Shown: positions 51,863-61,725 of the stretch, piece after piece
Layout: every line of letters starts with the position of its first letter
Position numbering within the stretch: the stretch's first letter is position 1
Assembly (NCBI RefSeq): GCF_025060895.1
Contig: NZ_JANZKV010000031.1
Location: forward strand, 1 to 64,000
Direction: 5' to 3'
From: Stieleria sedimenti
GTDB lineage: Bacteria; Planctomycetota; Planctomycetia; Pirellulales; Pirellulaceae
Length of the DNA: 64,000 nt
The notes under the pieces: generated by a model
Seen by the model: only the letters and a program-made list of their open reading frames with translations
What the model was told of the DNA's origin: nothing
Databases searched by the model: none
Position numbers and translations under genes: made by a program

Positions 51863-54800
51863 CTAGGATTCTCGATTGCGAATTTTTGCCAGGTACGTGG
51901 TCCTGGCCCCTAAGTTGTTTCCTTCCAAGACCTGATACGACCTCGCGTTCTTCTTAGCTTTGGAAACCGCCGACTCCGGATCGTTCAGATCGCCGAACAC
52001 AATCGCTTGAGTCGGACAGGTCGCCTGACATGCCGTTTGCACTTCGCCTTCGGCCACCAAATCCGACTCCCGCAAGCCTTGCGAGTGTTCGTTTTTGGCA
52101 TGAATACGCGCGTCCACAATGCGCTGGACGCAGTACGTGCACTTTTCCATCACTCCGCGCATCCGCACCGACACTTCGGGGTTGTGCACCATCTTCTTGA
52201 GTGTCGAAACATCTTTAATCTGCTGCTGGTCCGGCAGCCCGACCCAGGGTTTTGCGGGCGTTCGCGGGTCAGACGCTTGGTAGTCGAAGTAATTGAATCG
52301 CCGCACTTTGAAGGGGCAGTTGTTCGCGCAATAGCGAGTGCCGATACAGCGGTTGTAGACCATCGCGTTCAGTCCTTCGCTGTCATGAACCGTCGCCGCA
52401 ACGGGACAAACCTGCTCGCATGGTGCGTTTTCGCAGTGCGCACACGCCATCGGTTGATGCACCACATCGGGCGATTCGATGTCTCCCTTGTAGTACCGAT
52501 CGATTCGCAGCCAATGCATCTCGCGATTGACCGCTACGTTCGCTTTGCCGACCACCGGAATGTTGTTCTCGGCTTGGCAGGCAACGACGCAACCACTGCA
52601 GCCGATGCAGGCGTTCAGGTCGATCGACATGCCCCAGCGATGCGGCGAGTCAAACTTGTGCGGCAAGTCGAACAGCGGAGCGGCATGGACGGCGTGCGCA
52701 TCGCCGTGAACCGCATGATGGTCGTGTTGGTATTCGGCGAACAGCGTTTCATGAACAATCATCCCCGGCGTGCCACGCTCGCCCAGCCGTTTCAGTTTCG
52801 CGCTTTCCGCGACGGCATCCAACACGTCGTGAACTTGCGTCGAGACCAGTTCATGCGTTTCACCGGTTTTGGTCAGTTCACAATCGCTGGCCAAGTAGCT
52901 CGATTGTTTCGACCGCAGCGGATAAACATTGACGCCGACTTGGTTACCGATGTGTCCAGCAGCGGTGCGTCCGTAGCCCAGCGGTAACGTGATGCAACCG
53001 CGAGCGTGTCCCGGCAGGATGCAGACCGGCACTTCGATGCTTGTACCGCGATCGCTGCTGGATAGCTTGACAACGTCGCCCATCTCCAGGCCGAGCGATT
53101 TTGCGTCCGCCGGACTGATCATCGCCGCGTTATCCCAGGTCATCTTCGTCAGCGGTTCGGGCAATTCCTGCAACCAGGCATTGTTCGCGAACCGGCCGTC
53201 GTGAGTTTTTAGGTCGGGGACGAAACGGATTTCCAACGGGGCATCGTTAGGGGCAGGTACGTCGGTCGAATCGACTTTTGCGGCAGGAGGATCGACGGTT
53301 GTGAAGGCACTGTCGGCCCTGACGCCCGCGTGTAATGCCCGTTCCCAATCCTGCTGCGTCGCACCGTCGAATTGTTTGTCGAATGTTGAACGAACCAGAT
53401 TCATCGACTTCGCCGGCGACTGTCCCGACAACATGGCCAACAATTCGATCGGAGACTTGCCATCGTAAAGCGGCAGAATCAAAGGTTGCTGGAGTGTGTA
53501 GCTGCCATCCCAGGCTCGGCCGTCACCCCAACTTTCCAGAAAGTGAGCCATCGGCAAATGCCACGTGCACGCCTTGGATGTTTCGTCGTCATGCAGACTC
53601 AGGTGAATCGACGTCAACGGCCGCGCCTCGTCGGACACCAGATTCAGCGGCGTGTCGGCGGGAGCGTCGTAAACCGGATTGCCACCGATAATGACCAGTG
53701 TGTTCAAGACGTTGCCTTGCAGCAGTTCGCTCAGTGTCGCGATCTGCTCGATGCTGCCTTCCGCTCGCGCCAGGGGTTCCTCGGTGTAAGATACGGCATG
53801 GCCGACGCTGCCAATCGTATGGTTGATCGCGTGGACCAGCTGGTGCGAAGCAGCATTTTGAGCCGGCCCGGCCACGACGAGTCCGGCGGTTCCGGCCTGC
53901 TCGAGTTCGCGGGCGGCATTTTCGAGAACAGCAATCTGCTCTTCGCTCAATCCGCCCGGCTCTGCCGACAGGACACCCAGGCGGTAGGCGACATAGGCAA
54001 TCGCCTGCTGCACCAACGTCGGTTTCATGGGGAGCCGAACGTCGGCGACGGAACCGGTGATCGTGAGCCCCGGTTCAACGGCATACAGCCGATTCATGCT
54101 GCCGGAATCGACCGAGCGACGACCGGAGGACCAATCACGAGCGTGTCGAAGGGAAGCCGGGTGGCTGCCGAGTAGGTCAGCATCGAACGTCACGGTGGTG
54201 CTGGCTTGCTGCAGATCATATTGGGGACGCAAGACTCGCCCCAGCGCGGCGCGACTGCCCGCGAACTCGTGGTCGCGGTGCAGCGGTTGGTATTCGAACC
54301 AACGCGCTTTTGGGTAGGCCGCCTCGAACTTGCTGCGAAGCCGAGCGAAGGTTGGGCTGGCGGTCGGCTGGATCAAAATGGCCAGGCCATCGCCAAGGCG
54401 GTTGCGCAACGCTTGGAAATGGGGTGTGGCGAAATTCTGAAACTGTTGCCAGGTACTCTGTGAGCCGTTGGCGCTGGCGTCCGCAGCTTTTGCCGTCGGC
54501 CGCCGCCGCAACCAAGGACTTCGGCTGCGATCGGGATCGTACAACTCCAGCACACTTGCCTGGGAGAACGCACTGGCGGCACCACGTGAGTACGGATGGT
54601 CCGGATTGCCTTCGATCTTGATCGGTCGGCCGTCATAACTCTTGGCGAGAATCCCCGTCGAGACCCCCTCCAGCTCGATCGACGTCGCGTAGTGCTGGGC
54701 AACACCGGGCGTATACCCCTCCGGCCGTGATGTGTGGGGACGCACTTCCTCCACCGGCCAGCGACGGCAACCCGTGCCGGTGAGCCCGGCCAGAGCCATC

Positions 54801-55027
54801 GAGGCCCCAAGCAATCGCAAGAACTGACGTCGATCCGTCGTGCCAATTGCTTGCGATAAACTTGGGAACTCTTGCTCGATGTACTCAGTCACTGCCGGCG
54901 ATCCGGCCAAGTGCTCGATACTGCGATAGTACTGCTGGCCACTGTGTTCAGGATCGCGGTGTCCAGGATCACTGTGTTTAGAGCCGCACGATCCATCCGG
55001 CATCGGCTGGGGCTTTATCGGTGACAT
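51863..55027 (-). CDS. actB: Alternative complex III subunit ActB (molybdopterin-like/Fe-S)
   Basis: 1054 aa. ATG 55027, inside the end of actA, gives the usual start; the frame is open further but overlaps actA. A twin-arginine leader region ([20 protein letters not shown]) implies Tat export. The large N-terminal part is a molybdopterin oxidoreductase-like fold that in ActB carries no metal cofactor. The C-terminal part has ferredoxin-like clusters: [37 protein letters not shown], and CTYCVQ with a later CQATCP. It passes electrons between quinol sites and hemes. Confidence 0.94.
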   Translation of the reverse strand: MSPIKPQPMPDGSCGSKHSDPGHRDPEHSGQQYYRSIEHLAGSPAVTEYIEQEFPSLSQAIGTTDRRQFLRLLGASMALAGLTGTGCRRWPVEEVRPHTSRPEGYTPGVAQHYATSIELEGVSTGILAKSYDGRPIKIEGNPDHPYSRGAASAFSQASVLELYDPDRSRSPWLRRRPTAKAADASANGSQSTWQQFQNFATPHFQALRNRLGDGLAILIQPTASPTFARLRSKFEAAYPKARWFEYQPLHRDHEFAGSRAALGRVLRPQYDLQQASTTVTFDADLLGSHPASLRHARDWSSGRRSVDSGSMNRLYAVEPGLTITGSVADVRLPMKPTLVQQAIAYVAYRLGVLSAEPGGLSEEQIAVLENAARELEQAGTAGLVVAGPAQNAASHQLVHAINHTIGSVGHAVSYTEEPLARAEGSIEQIATLSELLQGNVLNTLVIIGGNPVYDAPADTPLNLVSDEARPLTSIHLSLHDDETSKACTWHLPMAHFLESWGDGRAWDGSYTLQQPLILPLYDGKSPIELLAMLSGQSPAKSMNLVRSTFDKQFDGATQQDWERALHAGVRADSAFTTVDPPAAKVDSTDVPAPNDAPLEIRFVPDLKTHDGRFANNAWLQELPEPLTKMTWDNAAMISPADAKSLGLEMGDVVKLSSSDRGTSIEVPVCILPGHARGCITLPLGYGRTAAGHIGNQVGVNVYPLRSKQSSYLASDCELTKTGETHELVSTQVHDVLDAVAESAKLKRLGERGTPGMIVHETLFAEYQHDHHAVHGDAHAVHAAPLFDLPHKFDSPHRWGMSIDLNACIGCSGCVVACQAENNIPVVGKANVAVNREMHWLRIDRYYKGDIESPDVVHQPMACAHCENAPCEQVCPVAATVHDSEGLNAMVYNRCIGTRYCANNCPFKVRRFNYFDYQASDPRTPAKPWVGLPDQQQIKDVSTLKKMVHNPEVSVRMRGVMEKCTYCVQRIVDARIHAKNEHSQGLRESDLVAEGEVQTACQATCPTQAIVFGDLNDPESAVSKAKKNARSYQVLEGNNLGARTTYLAKIRNRES

Positions 55028-55689
55028 GTGGTACAGCTCGTCATGAATTGTTGCGATTGGACGTGATACTGCGCGGCCAACTCGGTGCCCAACGCGGCCT
55101 GATTTTTGCCGGTTGACGCCAGCGCATCCCAACTCATGCTGGTCACCTGCTCGCGCGGACGCAGATAATCCGCTGGAGCGCGATGGCATTCCAAACACCA
55201 AGCCATCGATAGCGGTTGGTCTTGCCGGACCTCTTCCATCTCGTTGATTTGTCCGTGGCACGTTTGGCAGGCGACGCCTTTGTTGACATGTGCCGAATGG
55301 TTGAAGTAGACAAAGTCAGGCAGGTCATGCACCTTCACCCACGAGACGGGTGTTCCCTCTTCATAACTCGTTCGCATCCATTGCAGTTGTGGGCTTTCGG
55401 ACTTGATCGCGGCGTGACAGTTCAAACAGGTTTGCGTCGGCGGAATCGCGGCAAAGGCAGCCGTTTCAACCGTCGTGTGACAGTAACGACAATCCATACC
55501 CAGCTTGCCTGCGTGAACGGCATGCGAAAACGGGATCGGTTGCGTCGGCTGGTAACCAACCGCACGCGTGGTCGGCGACAGGCCGAGGGTCAAGACGAGT
55601 GGCAGGTAGGTGAGCACACCGATCGTGACGATCAGGGCAGCGGGGAACAAATAGTTCGCCCAGCGCGGGAAGTAGAAACGGTCATTCAT
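55015..55689 (-). CDS. actA: Alternative complex III subunit ActA, pentaheme cytochrome c
   Basis: 224 aa from ATG 55689. One N-terminal membrane anchor (LFPAALIVTIGVLTYLPLVL) precedes five heme sites: CRYCH, CLNCH, CQTCH, CLECH and CTTCH, the number expected of ActA. Distal His ligands lie in FSHAVHAG and FNHSAHVNKG. It overlaps actB by 13 bp. The heme chain carries electrons from ActB to ActE or a soluble cytochrome. Confidence 0.94.
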   Translation of the reverse strand: MNDRFYFPRWANYLFPAALIVTIGVLTYLPLVLTLGLSPTTRAVGYQPTQPIPFSHAVHAGKLGMDCRYCHTTVETAAFAAIPPTQTCLNCHAAIKSESPQLQWMRTSYEEGTPVSWVKVHDLPDFVYFNHSAHVNKGVACQTCHGQINEMEEVRQDQPLSMAWCLECHRAPADYLRPREQVTSMSWDALASTGKNQAALGTELAAQYHVQSQQFMTSCTTCHR

Positions 55690-55700
55690 ACAACATCCCC

Positions 55701-56834
55701 CTACAACCAAACAAATACCATGACCAACACGACGAACCACGCCACCATTGATACGATCCAACCGACTGCGGACAGGCTCCACTTCGACCGCTCGGCATTC
55801 GCCTTTGTTGCGCCGTTGAGCTGTCGCAACAACACGTCGCTGGACAACACCATCACACCGACTAAGAACAGGCCATGAATCCCGGTCAGCCCCAGCACCA
55901 GCACCTGAGACAATTGACGTCGACGCTGCTGGTCGCGGCCTGTTATCGAAGCATCGTCACCCACGTCGCTGCGACCCTTTAATGAGACCATTCCGGAAGG
56001 AGGTGCCGGACCGGCGGGAACGACCCACTTGGAAAGCTGGGCCGGTGGCGGAGCGTTGGGATCGACGACATCGGTTACGGTGTCTGCACCCGCCCCTTGC
56101 ACCGAGCGAATGAACGCGACCAAATGAACGATCTTGTCGTCACCGAGAAACGGATTACCGCCCCGCGCGGGCATCACTTTCTTGCTTTTGTTGTTAGGAT
56201 CGGTCGCCGGACGACCCAAACGAATCACACCCGCGACGGCCGCATCGTCCGCTGCCGCGATAAACTCGCTGCCACGCAACGAAGGCGCCAAGTTCGCAAT
56301 GCCGCCACCGGTCGGTCCGTGACACGTGATGCACGTCGTGGAAAAGATCTTCTGACCTTCTTCCGCATCTCCCTGAGCCAGCATGACGGGGACGGGGACG
56401 CGTGCGTGGGAACTCTTTCCCGCTTGCGAATAGTCCATCACCACGGGCTGTGAACCCATCGCCCGGGCGAAGAGCACCGAGTGGATACCCAACGCAATCA
56501 AACCGCACCCCAGCACGATGGCCAGATGAGAGTAGGCGGCCATGGAGTTGCCGACCGAATCGCCGTCTCGGGCAGCCAGGCGTGACCAATGCAGATTCAC
56601 CAACGCCCACCCGAGCGCCAACGCGGACAACCATGCCCACCCGCGATCGAGGGCGTGATCGGCCGAAGCAGCCGAGTGCCAATAGGTATCTGCGACCACG
56701 ACCGCAAAGCCCAACAGGATCAAGAACATCAGTAGCAGTGCGGCCAACCCGAGGAACAACGTCGGCGGCATCAGGAAACCCGACGGTTCATCACACCGCT
56801 CGAGGTCGGATGAAGCACTGGATGGGTTTGGCAC
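55701..56834 (-). CDS. Membrane-bound cytochrome c heading the act operon
   Basis: 377 aa with about three helices before and two after a cytochrome c domain. The heme site is C168-IT-C171-H172 (TTCITCHGPTGGGIANL), with a probable Met ligand in KKVMPARGG. N-terminal helices: TLFLGLAALLLMFLILLGFA; C-terminal: VLGLTGIHGLFLVGVMVL and a Trp/Val-rich last helix. It is 11 bp before actA, so it is likely an accessory subunit or the docking cytochrome of the complex. I do not recognise a standard name; a degenerate CoxIII-like origin for the membrane part is possible. Confidence 0.75.
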   Translation of the reverse strand: MPNPSSASSDLERCDEPSGFLMPPTLFLGLAALLLMFLILLGFAVVVADTYWHSAASADHALDRGWAWLSALALGWALVNLHWSRLAARDGDSVGNSMAAYSHLAIVLGCGLIALGIHSVLFARAMGSQPVVMDYSQAGKSSHARVPVPVMLAQGDAEEGQKIFSTTCITCHGPTGGGIANLAPSLRGSEFIAAADDAAVAGVIRLGRPATDPNNKSKKVMPARGGNPFLGDDKIVHLVAFIRSVQGAGADTVTDVVDPNAPPPAQLSKWVVPAGPAPPSGMVSLKGRSDVGDDASITGRDQQRRRQLSQVLVLGLTGIHGLFLVGVMVLSSDVLLRQLNGATKANAERSKWSLSAVGWIVSMVAWFVVLVMVFVWL

Positions 56835-57016
56835 GGACAGCCCTCCCGAAAAACGGAGAAATGGCTACTTGATCCCAATCACGGATACATTACTCTTTAA
56901 TTCCGCAATTGGCAATCGGGGAACGCCGAGCAATGCGTCGCTGCGACGTTTTGTCGTGATCCTGCCGGTTGTGCCGCGGGAGCCAATCATCATTTTTTGC
57001 CCGGAGTTGAACAGTC

Positions 57017-57160
57017 ATGGACACGTCCAAACGCAACTTGATTGTCGGTTTGGCTGGCATCGCCATCTTGCTCATCAGCGTGTTGGTTTATGCGCAAAAG
57101 AACGCGGCGCACAATTACGAGCTGCCGGAATTTCAAGGCCAATCACACGCGCGGCCCTAG
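57017..57160 (+). CDS. Small single-helix membrane protein
   Basis: A 47-aa frame with a ggag site 10 nt upstream of ATG: MDTSKRNLIVGLAGIAILLI, then SVLVYAQKNAAHNYELPEFQ. One membrane helix and a short periplasmic tail. Divergent from the complex III operon. No family recognised, but composition and start context look real; it may be an accessory of a respiratory complex. Confidence 0.5.
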   Translation: MDTSKRNLIVGLAGIAILLISVLVYAQKNAAHNYELPEFQGQSHARP

Positions 57161-57198
57161 TGCTCCGTGTCACCGCTCGTTTTCAGAGTGGTCTGCGG

Positions 57199-57268
57199 AA
57201 AGGGGGCAGGAACAAAAAATGCGAAGCACCCCTCGGGCCATTTGTTTTTTGGTTCCTGACCCCCTTTT
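57199..57268. terminator. Inverted repeat, possible bidirectional terminator
   Basis: The arms aaagggggcaggaac (57199) and gttcctgacccccttt (ending 57267) pair with one mismatch, flanked by A-run and T-run (aaaaaa / ttttgtttttt). It lies between the convergent small membrane protein and RIC genes. Similar gggg/cccctttt arms enclose 61580-61725. Confidence 0.6.
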
Positions 57269-57328
57269 CGCTCCAGGAGTCGTCTTGCCGTGGTTCTTGC
57301 GGCCGATGACATTCAGCAAAACAGCTTC

Positions 57329-58042
57329 CTATGCACGTTGTTCGAGTTGAATGGCTTTGGGGAACAACACGTTGTTCTCTTTGTGAATGTGTTGGTGCAT
57401 GTCTCGTTCAAGCTGAGCGAGCGAATCGAGCATGGCGCGGTAGGTGTTGCAGGCCCACTCGGGAGGCGTGTAACCGTCGGTGGTCTCGTTCAAAATCGCC
57501 AATGCATTGCCCGCTTGATCGTGCTCGTGTTCCATTTGGCGAATGGGATTGCCGACGCTACCGCAATGAAATTCCTGGCGTTCGGTGGACGCTTCTAATT
57601 GACGCACGATCGGAAATAGAATCCTCTCCTCCTTCATCATGTGCGGTTCCAATTCAGCTTTGAGAGCCACAAAGGCTTCACGAGTCTTCAGCAGTCGTGG
57701 CTCCTTGTCACCGTGAACGCGGGCGACTTTCTCGGTCATGAAGTCCAAACGCGGCAACTCTTCCCTCAAGTATGCGTGGTGCGTGGATTCGATGTGATCA
57801 GCCAGCTCGGTCAGACTCATCGCGTCGGCATCGACGCTGTTGTCATCACTCAGCTTGGCATCGCACTGTTGCAATTGATCGACAACGCTGGCTGGATCAA
57901 TCTTTTTCTTCGCACAAGCGTCCGCCAGTGGGATTTTTCCGCCGCAGCAATAGTCGATCTTCATCGACTCAAAGACGCGAGCACGACTGGGGGCTTCGCG
58001 AACGAGTTCGCCGACGGTTGTTTTGAGATCAATGGTTTGCAT
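57329..58042 (-). CDS. Iron-sulfur cluster repair di-iron protein (RIC/ScdA/YtfE family)
   Basis: About 237 aa. The N-terminal ScdA-type domain (LKTTVGELVREAPSRARVFE, then DYCCGGKIPLADACAKK) precedes a hemerythrin-like four-helix domain whose His/Glu ligands include ESTHHAY, HMMKEERILFP, MEHEHDQAG and HQHIHKENNVLFP. These proteins repair Fe-S clusters damaged by NO or peroxide. ATG 58042 fits the family start; an in-frame ATG at 58060 is possible. Last gene of the NO-defence cluster. Confidence 0.93.
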   Translation of the reverse strand: MQTIDLKTTVGELVREAPSRARVFESMKIDYCCGGKIPLADACAKKKIDPASVVDQLQQCDAKLSDDNSVDADAMSLTELADHIESTHHAYLREELPRLDFMTEKVARVHGDKEPRLLKTREAFVALKAELEPHMMKEERILFPIVRQLEASTERQEFHCGSVGNPIRQMEHEHDQAGNALAILNETTDGYTPPEWACNTYRAMLDSLAQLERDMHQHIHKENNVLFPKAIQLEQRA

Positions 58043-58069
58043 CGTTGGTTCCCTTTTCAAGTGGATGGC

Positions 58070-58429
58070 TTACGCCGTTTGTTGTTGGACTTGCAATTGC
58101 ACGTTTTCGATCAACTCGTCGAAATCCGCGCCCGTTGGTGGTGCGGATTTCTTGTTGATTCCGAGATCGTGCAGTCGGATGTGGACGTCGACATGCTCAC
58201 GCACCTGATCGAACACCCCGAGGCTGCAGTGGATCGGGCAACCGTCGATTACCCACACTTCGCGATCCCGCAGTTTGTTTAAAAACAGTGGTTTGGCGGC
58301 ACCGACGCCGGCCAAGCAGGACATCTCGGCGACGCCGCGACGATCCAGTTCGAGTGCGACTTGTCCGGCGAGTTGCCCGGCGTTGGAACATCCCGAACAC
58401 GCGAACACAAGAGGGATTCTCTCGGACAT
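58070..58429 (-). CDS. DGC-domain putative zinc-binding protein
   Basis: 119 aa, soluble. The Cys pattern CSGCSNAGQLA, then CLAGVGAAKPLFL and the DGC motif IDGCPIHCSLGVFD match the DGC-domain family. Function not established; members lie in Fe-S and nitrogen-oxide related operons. It sits 27 bp before the RIC gene and 4 bp after the norB remnant. Confidence 0.82.
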   Translation of the reverse strand: MSERIPLVFACSGCSNAGQLAGQVALELDRRGVAEMSCLAGVGAAKPLFLNKLRDREVWVIDGCPIHCSLGVFDQVREHVDVHIRLHDLGINKKSAPPTGADFDELIENVQLQVQQQTA

Positions 58430-58433
58430 GGCT

Positions 58434-58795
58434 CTACGATGCCTTCTTGAATGAATGCCCCGTTTTCAGTCCGGCGACGAAGACCACGAGTGCGACGGCA
58501 CCGATGAAGAAGATCGTGTCACCGGGGACTCGCATCCAACGCAGGGTTTGCATCAAATCGGTTTGCATGAACTCACTGCTGCGGGCGTACCAGTAACCGG
58601 TTGCATTCCGCCCATCGATTGCCAGACATTTTGACCTTCGCCAATCTCGCCGCTGTCGACCAGGGTGACGCCGTCGGTCGTGACAAATCTGTCAGGGATC
58701 GGAGGCATCTCTTGGAAGATGCGTGTTCCGATCCAACCGAGGATGAGGAACGAGATCATCATCACGGCCGCGAAGGCCATCCATAAACGTTTCAT
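58434..58795 (-). pseudogene. norB: norB (quinol nitric oxide reductase) with a large internal deletion
   Basis: The first roughly 65 codons match the start of quinol-dependent NO reductase (MKRLWMAFAAVMMISFLILG, then TRIFQEMPPIPDRF and GQNVWQSMGGM). Directly after GGM the frame shifts and the sequence becomes the protein's C-terminus: NATGYWYARSSEFMQTDLMQ, TLRWMRVPGDTIFFIGAVAL, ending KTGHSFKKAS. A usual qNOR has about 750 residues, so some 630 codons, including the heme-copper core, are missing. Both remaining ends are well preserved, so the loss may be recent. It lies between hmp and the DGC gene on the same strand. Confidence 0.85.
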
Positions 58796-58843
58796 CGTGT
58801 TGAGATTTCCGAGGTGGCGAAGGATTGGGGTGCAATCATGGTT

Positions 58844-60073
58844 CTATGCCGTTTGTAATTCTTCTTTGGGGCCAAAGAACTCGTAACGCACGCGAGCCTC
58901 ATCGACTCCCAGTTCTTGCAAGCAGGCGTGAATGTTCTGCATGAACGGCTTGGGGCCACAGAAGTAGAAATCTGCGTCCTTAAACGGAGTCCACTGGCGA
59001 AGCAGCTCGGTGGTGACGAACCCGACGTCGTCACACCTCTTGTTTTCGACATCGCCATCGAGCGGCGCGTCGTACAAGACTTTCACGTGCATGTTGGAAC
59101 TGAGCGTTGCGAGGTTTCTAACCTCATCGGCGAACGCATGCACGCCGCCGTTGCGTGCCGCTTGCAGGAAGTAGATGGGTGCGTCCGGGTTGGCATGCAC
59201 GATCGACTTCGCCATCGACAGCAGCGGCGTCACTCCGATCCCGCCGGCTAGTAAGACAACCGGTCGGCCATCGGCGTTGTCAGGGTTGATCGTGAACTCG
59301 CCACAGGGCGGTCCAACCTGCAAGTGATGCCCTTCTTCAATCGCATCGTGCAAGTGATTCGATATCAAACCTGCGGGTGCATCTTCGCTAAGTTTTCCTT
59401 CGCGTTTGACGCTGATGCGGAAGTGCGGCTCGCCGACTCGATCGGACAGGCTGTAGTTTCGCGGCGAAGTCGGCGTGTGTGGATGGTCGATGTGGACGGT
59501 GATGTACTGGCCCGGTTTGAATGGCGGCAAGGGACCTTCGTCCTCGGGTTTCAAGTAAAACGACGTCACGACATCACTTTCGGGAACCTTTTTGGCAACC
59601 ACAAACGTTCGCGTGCCATTCCAACCGCCCGGTGCGGACGCTTGTTCTGCGTAGATTGCGCCTTCACGACCGATGAAGAGATCGGCGAGGAACCCGTAGG
59701 CTTCGGCTACCGCTTCGATGATTTCTTCGCTCGCTCCGTCGCCCATCACATCCTTGATTGCACCCAGCAGATTGCTGCCGACGATCGGATAGTGCTCCGC
59801 CTTGATGCCCAGCGACACATGTTTTTGAGCGATCAGTTCAACGGCCGGCATCAGCACGGCGGGGTTGTCGATGTGAGTGAAGTAGGCACAGATCGCACCG
59901 GCCAAGGCCTTTTGTTGACCACCAGAATGCTGGTGAGCTTGGTTGAAAAACGCCTAGACCTCGGGGTTGGCCTCGAACATCCGCTCGTAGAAACGGCGGG
60001 TGATGGTTTCCGCGTTGGCGGCGACCAAAGGCGTGATTTCCTTGACGATTCGGACGGTCTTGTCGCTCAGCAT
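58844..60073 (-). pseudogene. hmp: Flavohemoglobin hmp interrupted by an in-frame amber codon
   Basis: NO dioxygenase gene. The globin domain starts at ATG 60073 ([17 protein letters not shown], then [13 protein letters not shown]) and meets TAG at 59956-59954, codon 40. The same frame then continues without a break: [20 protein letters not shown], then [14 protein letters not shown] (proximal His), FAD motif RNYSLSD, NAD motif [14 protein letters not shown] and the end [11 protein letters not shown]. coli Hmp has Lys at this site (NPELK), so AAG to TAG explains it. The open part from TTG 59905 would lack the first globin helices. The rest is intact, so recent loss, an error or stop read-through are all possible. 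Confidence 0.85.
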
Positions 60074-60407
60074 GTCGTTGGTTTCTGCAGGGAATGTGGA
60101 GGGAGATCGCGGTGGATCCTTAAACATGCACCCAAAGGTATAGAATAAAATGTTGACGTCAAGGCGTATGTTGTTGTCCAGCCGGATTTCGTCGTAGAAG
60201 GCGTCCGGGGCCGAAATGTGCTTCTCCAAACTGCCGAATCCAACGCGATCACCTCAGCTGCGAGGCGAGCGAGACGAGACCTGTCTCGCCGTTTGGTCGG
60301 GGACTCCGTTCGGGTTATCATGTTCCTTTGCCCCAGGGCAATCACGCCCACGCTTGGCGAGTGGCCCACCGTCCGCCACATCCTCTCTCCACGACAAACA
60401 CGCCGCC
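60074..60407. promoter_or_regulatory. Divergent promoter region of hmp and the beta-helix gene
   Basis: Contains a perfect 10-bp palindrome ttgacgtcaa at 60153-60162, about 80 bp upstream of the hmp start, with the AT-rich stretch attttattctatacc beside it on the hmp strand, suggesting a promoter and operator. It does not match the FNR/NnrR spacing. The rest has no gene I would support. Confidence 0.4.
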
Positions 60408-61568
60408 ATGAATCGACGCATCTGCTGTCTCACCGTTCTGGTTTCTTGCTGGCTGGGGGCTATTGAGCAAAGCCGCGGCGGAGACGCGATCATTGATGCC
60501 GCCGCGTTTGCGACGTTGCAGCAGGCCGTCGACGCGATTCCGCAATCCGGGGGCGTGCTGAAAATTCCGCCCGGAACGTATGAACTCGGTGAACCGCTTC
60601 GCATCAAGACCGGAGACACCCGCATCGAAGGTTCCGGGACGGCGACGCATCTGGTCAACAAGAACACGGAGGGGAAACCGGCCATCCTGATCGAACATCC
60701 GGATTGGGTCGGGAAAAAAGTCTCCTCCGCGGACCGGCTGTGGCGGGTCAATCTGGCCAATTTTCGGGTGACCGGAAACGAACACAGCGGTGCCGGGATC
60801 GAGGCCCGTTACATCGAAGAGATTTTGGTGCAGGGTGTCAGCAGCAGCTATCACGGCGGCGACGGATTGCGGTTGTACTTCTGTTACGAAGACCCGCGCG
60901 TCAGCGATTGTCTGTTCACCTACAACAAACGTTGCGGTATTTCGATCGAAGGGTGCCACGACATCATCGTCTCGGCCAATCAGTTTGAAGAGAACCAAGA
61001 CGGGCTGCGTTGCATCGATTCATTCAATTTGACGATGAGTGGCAACAACCTGGACGATCATTTGGGGGACGGAGTCGTGATTGAAAACACCTACGGATCC
61101 GTCGTCGCCAGCAACATGATCGAAGAGTGCCAGGGATGGGGGATCGTGTTGGACCGAGATTGTTACGGCATCACCCTGTCGGCCAACGTGATCGCGCACG
61201 AGTTCACCGGCGGAATCGATTTACGCGACGCACACGGATGCGCGATCTCGGCCAACACCTTCACCATCGTCAAACAGGTGGGCGTGGCGGTTCGCAAGGA
61301 ATCCGGCAGCATCACGATCAGCGCCAACAACTTCAGTGACACCTGGGTCGGAAACGACGAGAACGGTAAGCCGCTCAGGAAACGCGATCCCGTGGCCAGC
61401 AAGACGGAACAAAATCCGAACGAAGCGGCAGGCATTCTGCTGGAAGACTGCACGGCCGTCGTGATCTCGGGCAACCTCTTCTCCGGGCTGGTCGGTGAAG
61501 CGGTGCGGCAGGAGGGGGATTGCACGAAAGTTCTCGTTCACGGCAACGGATTGCAAGAACTGGAATAA
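60408..61568 (+). CDS. Secreted right-handed beta-helix protein
   Basis: 386 aa from ATG 60408, with a leader (MNRRICCLTVLVSCWLGAIE). The mature part is a pectate-lyase-like right-handed beta-helix: FATLQQAVDAIPQSGGVLKI, PPGTYELGEPLRIK, then repeated coils such as SDCLFTYNKRCGISIEGCHD, IIVSANQFEENQDGL, LTMSGNNLDDHLGDGVVIEN and ITLSANVIAHEFTGGI. It probably binds or cleaves a polysaccharide; no clear catalytic residues are visible. Confidence 0.88.
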   Translation: MNRRICCLTVLVSCWLGAIEQSRGGDAIIDAAAFATLQQAVDAIPQSGGVLKIPPGTYELGEPLRIKTGDTRIEGSGTATHLVNKNTEGKPAILIEHPDWVGKKVSSADRLWRVNLANFRVTGNEHSGAGIEARYIEEILVQGVSSSYHGGDGLRLYFCYEDPRVSDCLFTYNKRCGISIEGCHDIIVSANQFEENQDGLRCIDSFNLTMSGNNLDDHLGDGVVIENTYGSVVASNMIEECQGWGIVLDRDCYGITLSANVIAHEFTGGIDLRDAHGCAISANTFTIVKQVGVAVRKESGSITISANNFSDTWVGNDENGKPLRKRDPVASKTEQNPNEAAGILLEDCTAVVISGNLFSGLVGEAVRQEGDCTKVLVHGNGLQELE

Positions 61569-61579
61569 CTGGGTGCTCC

Positions 61580-61725
61580 CGCAAAAAGGGGACGGGGGTT
61601 TTATTCACATCAGGGGTGAAGTGAATGCCGCGATTGACCGTTCGACCTCCCCTCGCTTCGCTCGACCCTCCTGCCAGGAGGGTGACTTTATTGATCAAAG
61701 AGGCCTGACCCCTTTTTCGCGGTCT
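61580..61725. repeat. Inverted arms around the convergent gene ends
   Basis: The arm ccgcaaaaaggggacggg (61582) faces ctgacccctttttcgcgg (61707-61724). Inside, short repeats (tcacatcaggggtgaagtga) can also pair. The right arm supplies the last codons of the PGPGW-type gene (REKGVRPL), so the element has intruded into a coding end. Confidence 0.6.

Noticed and set aside
60153-60162. FNR/NnrR box upstream of hmp
   Set aside because: ttgacgtcaa is a continuous palindrome without the four-base spacer of FNR-type sites, so only an unspecified dyad is reported.
59954-60229. Extended start of the flavohemoglobin at 60229
   Set aside because: Codons before 60073 run through the AT-rich promoter region and do not resemble Hmp; the globin starts at ATG 60073.
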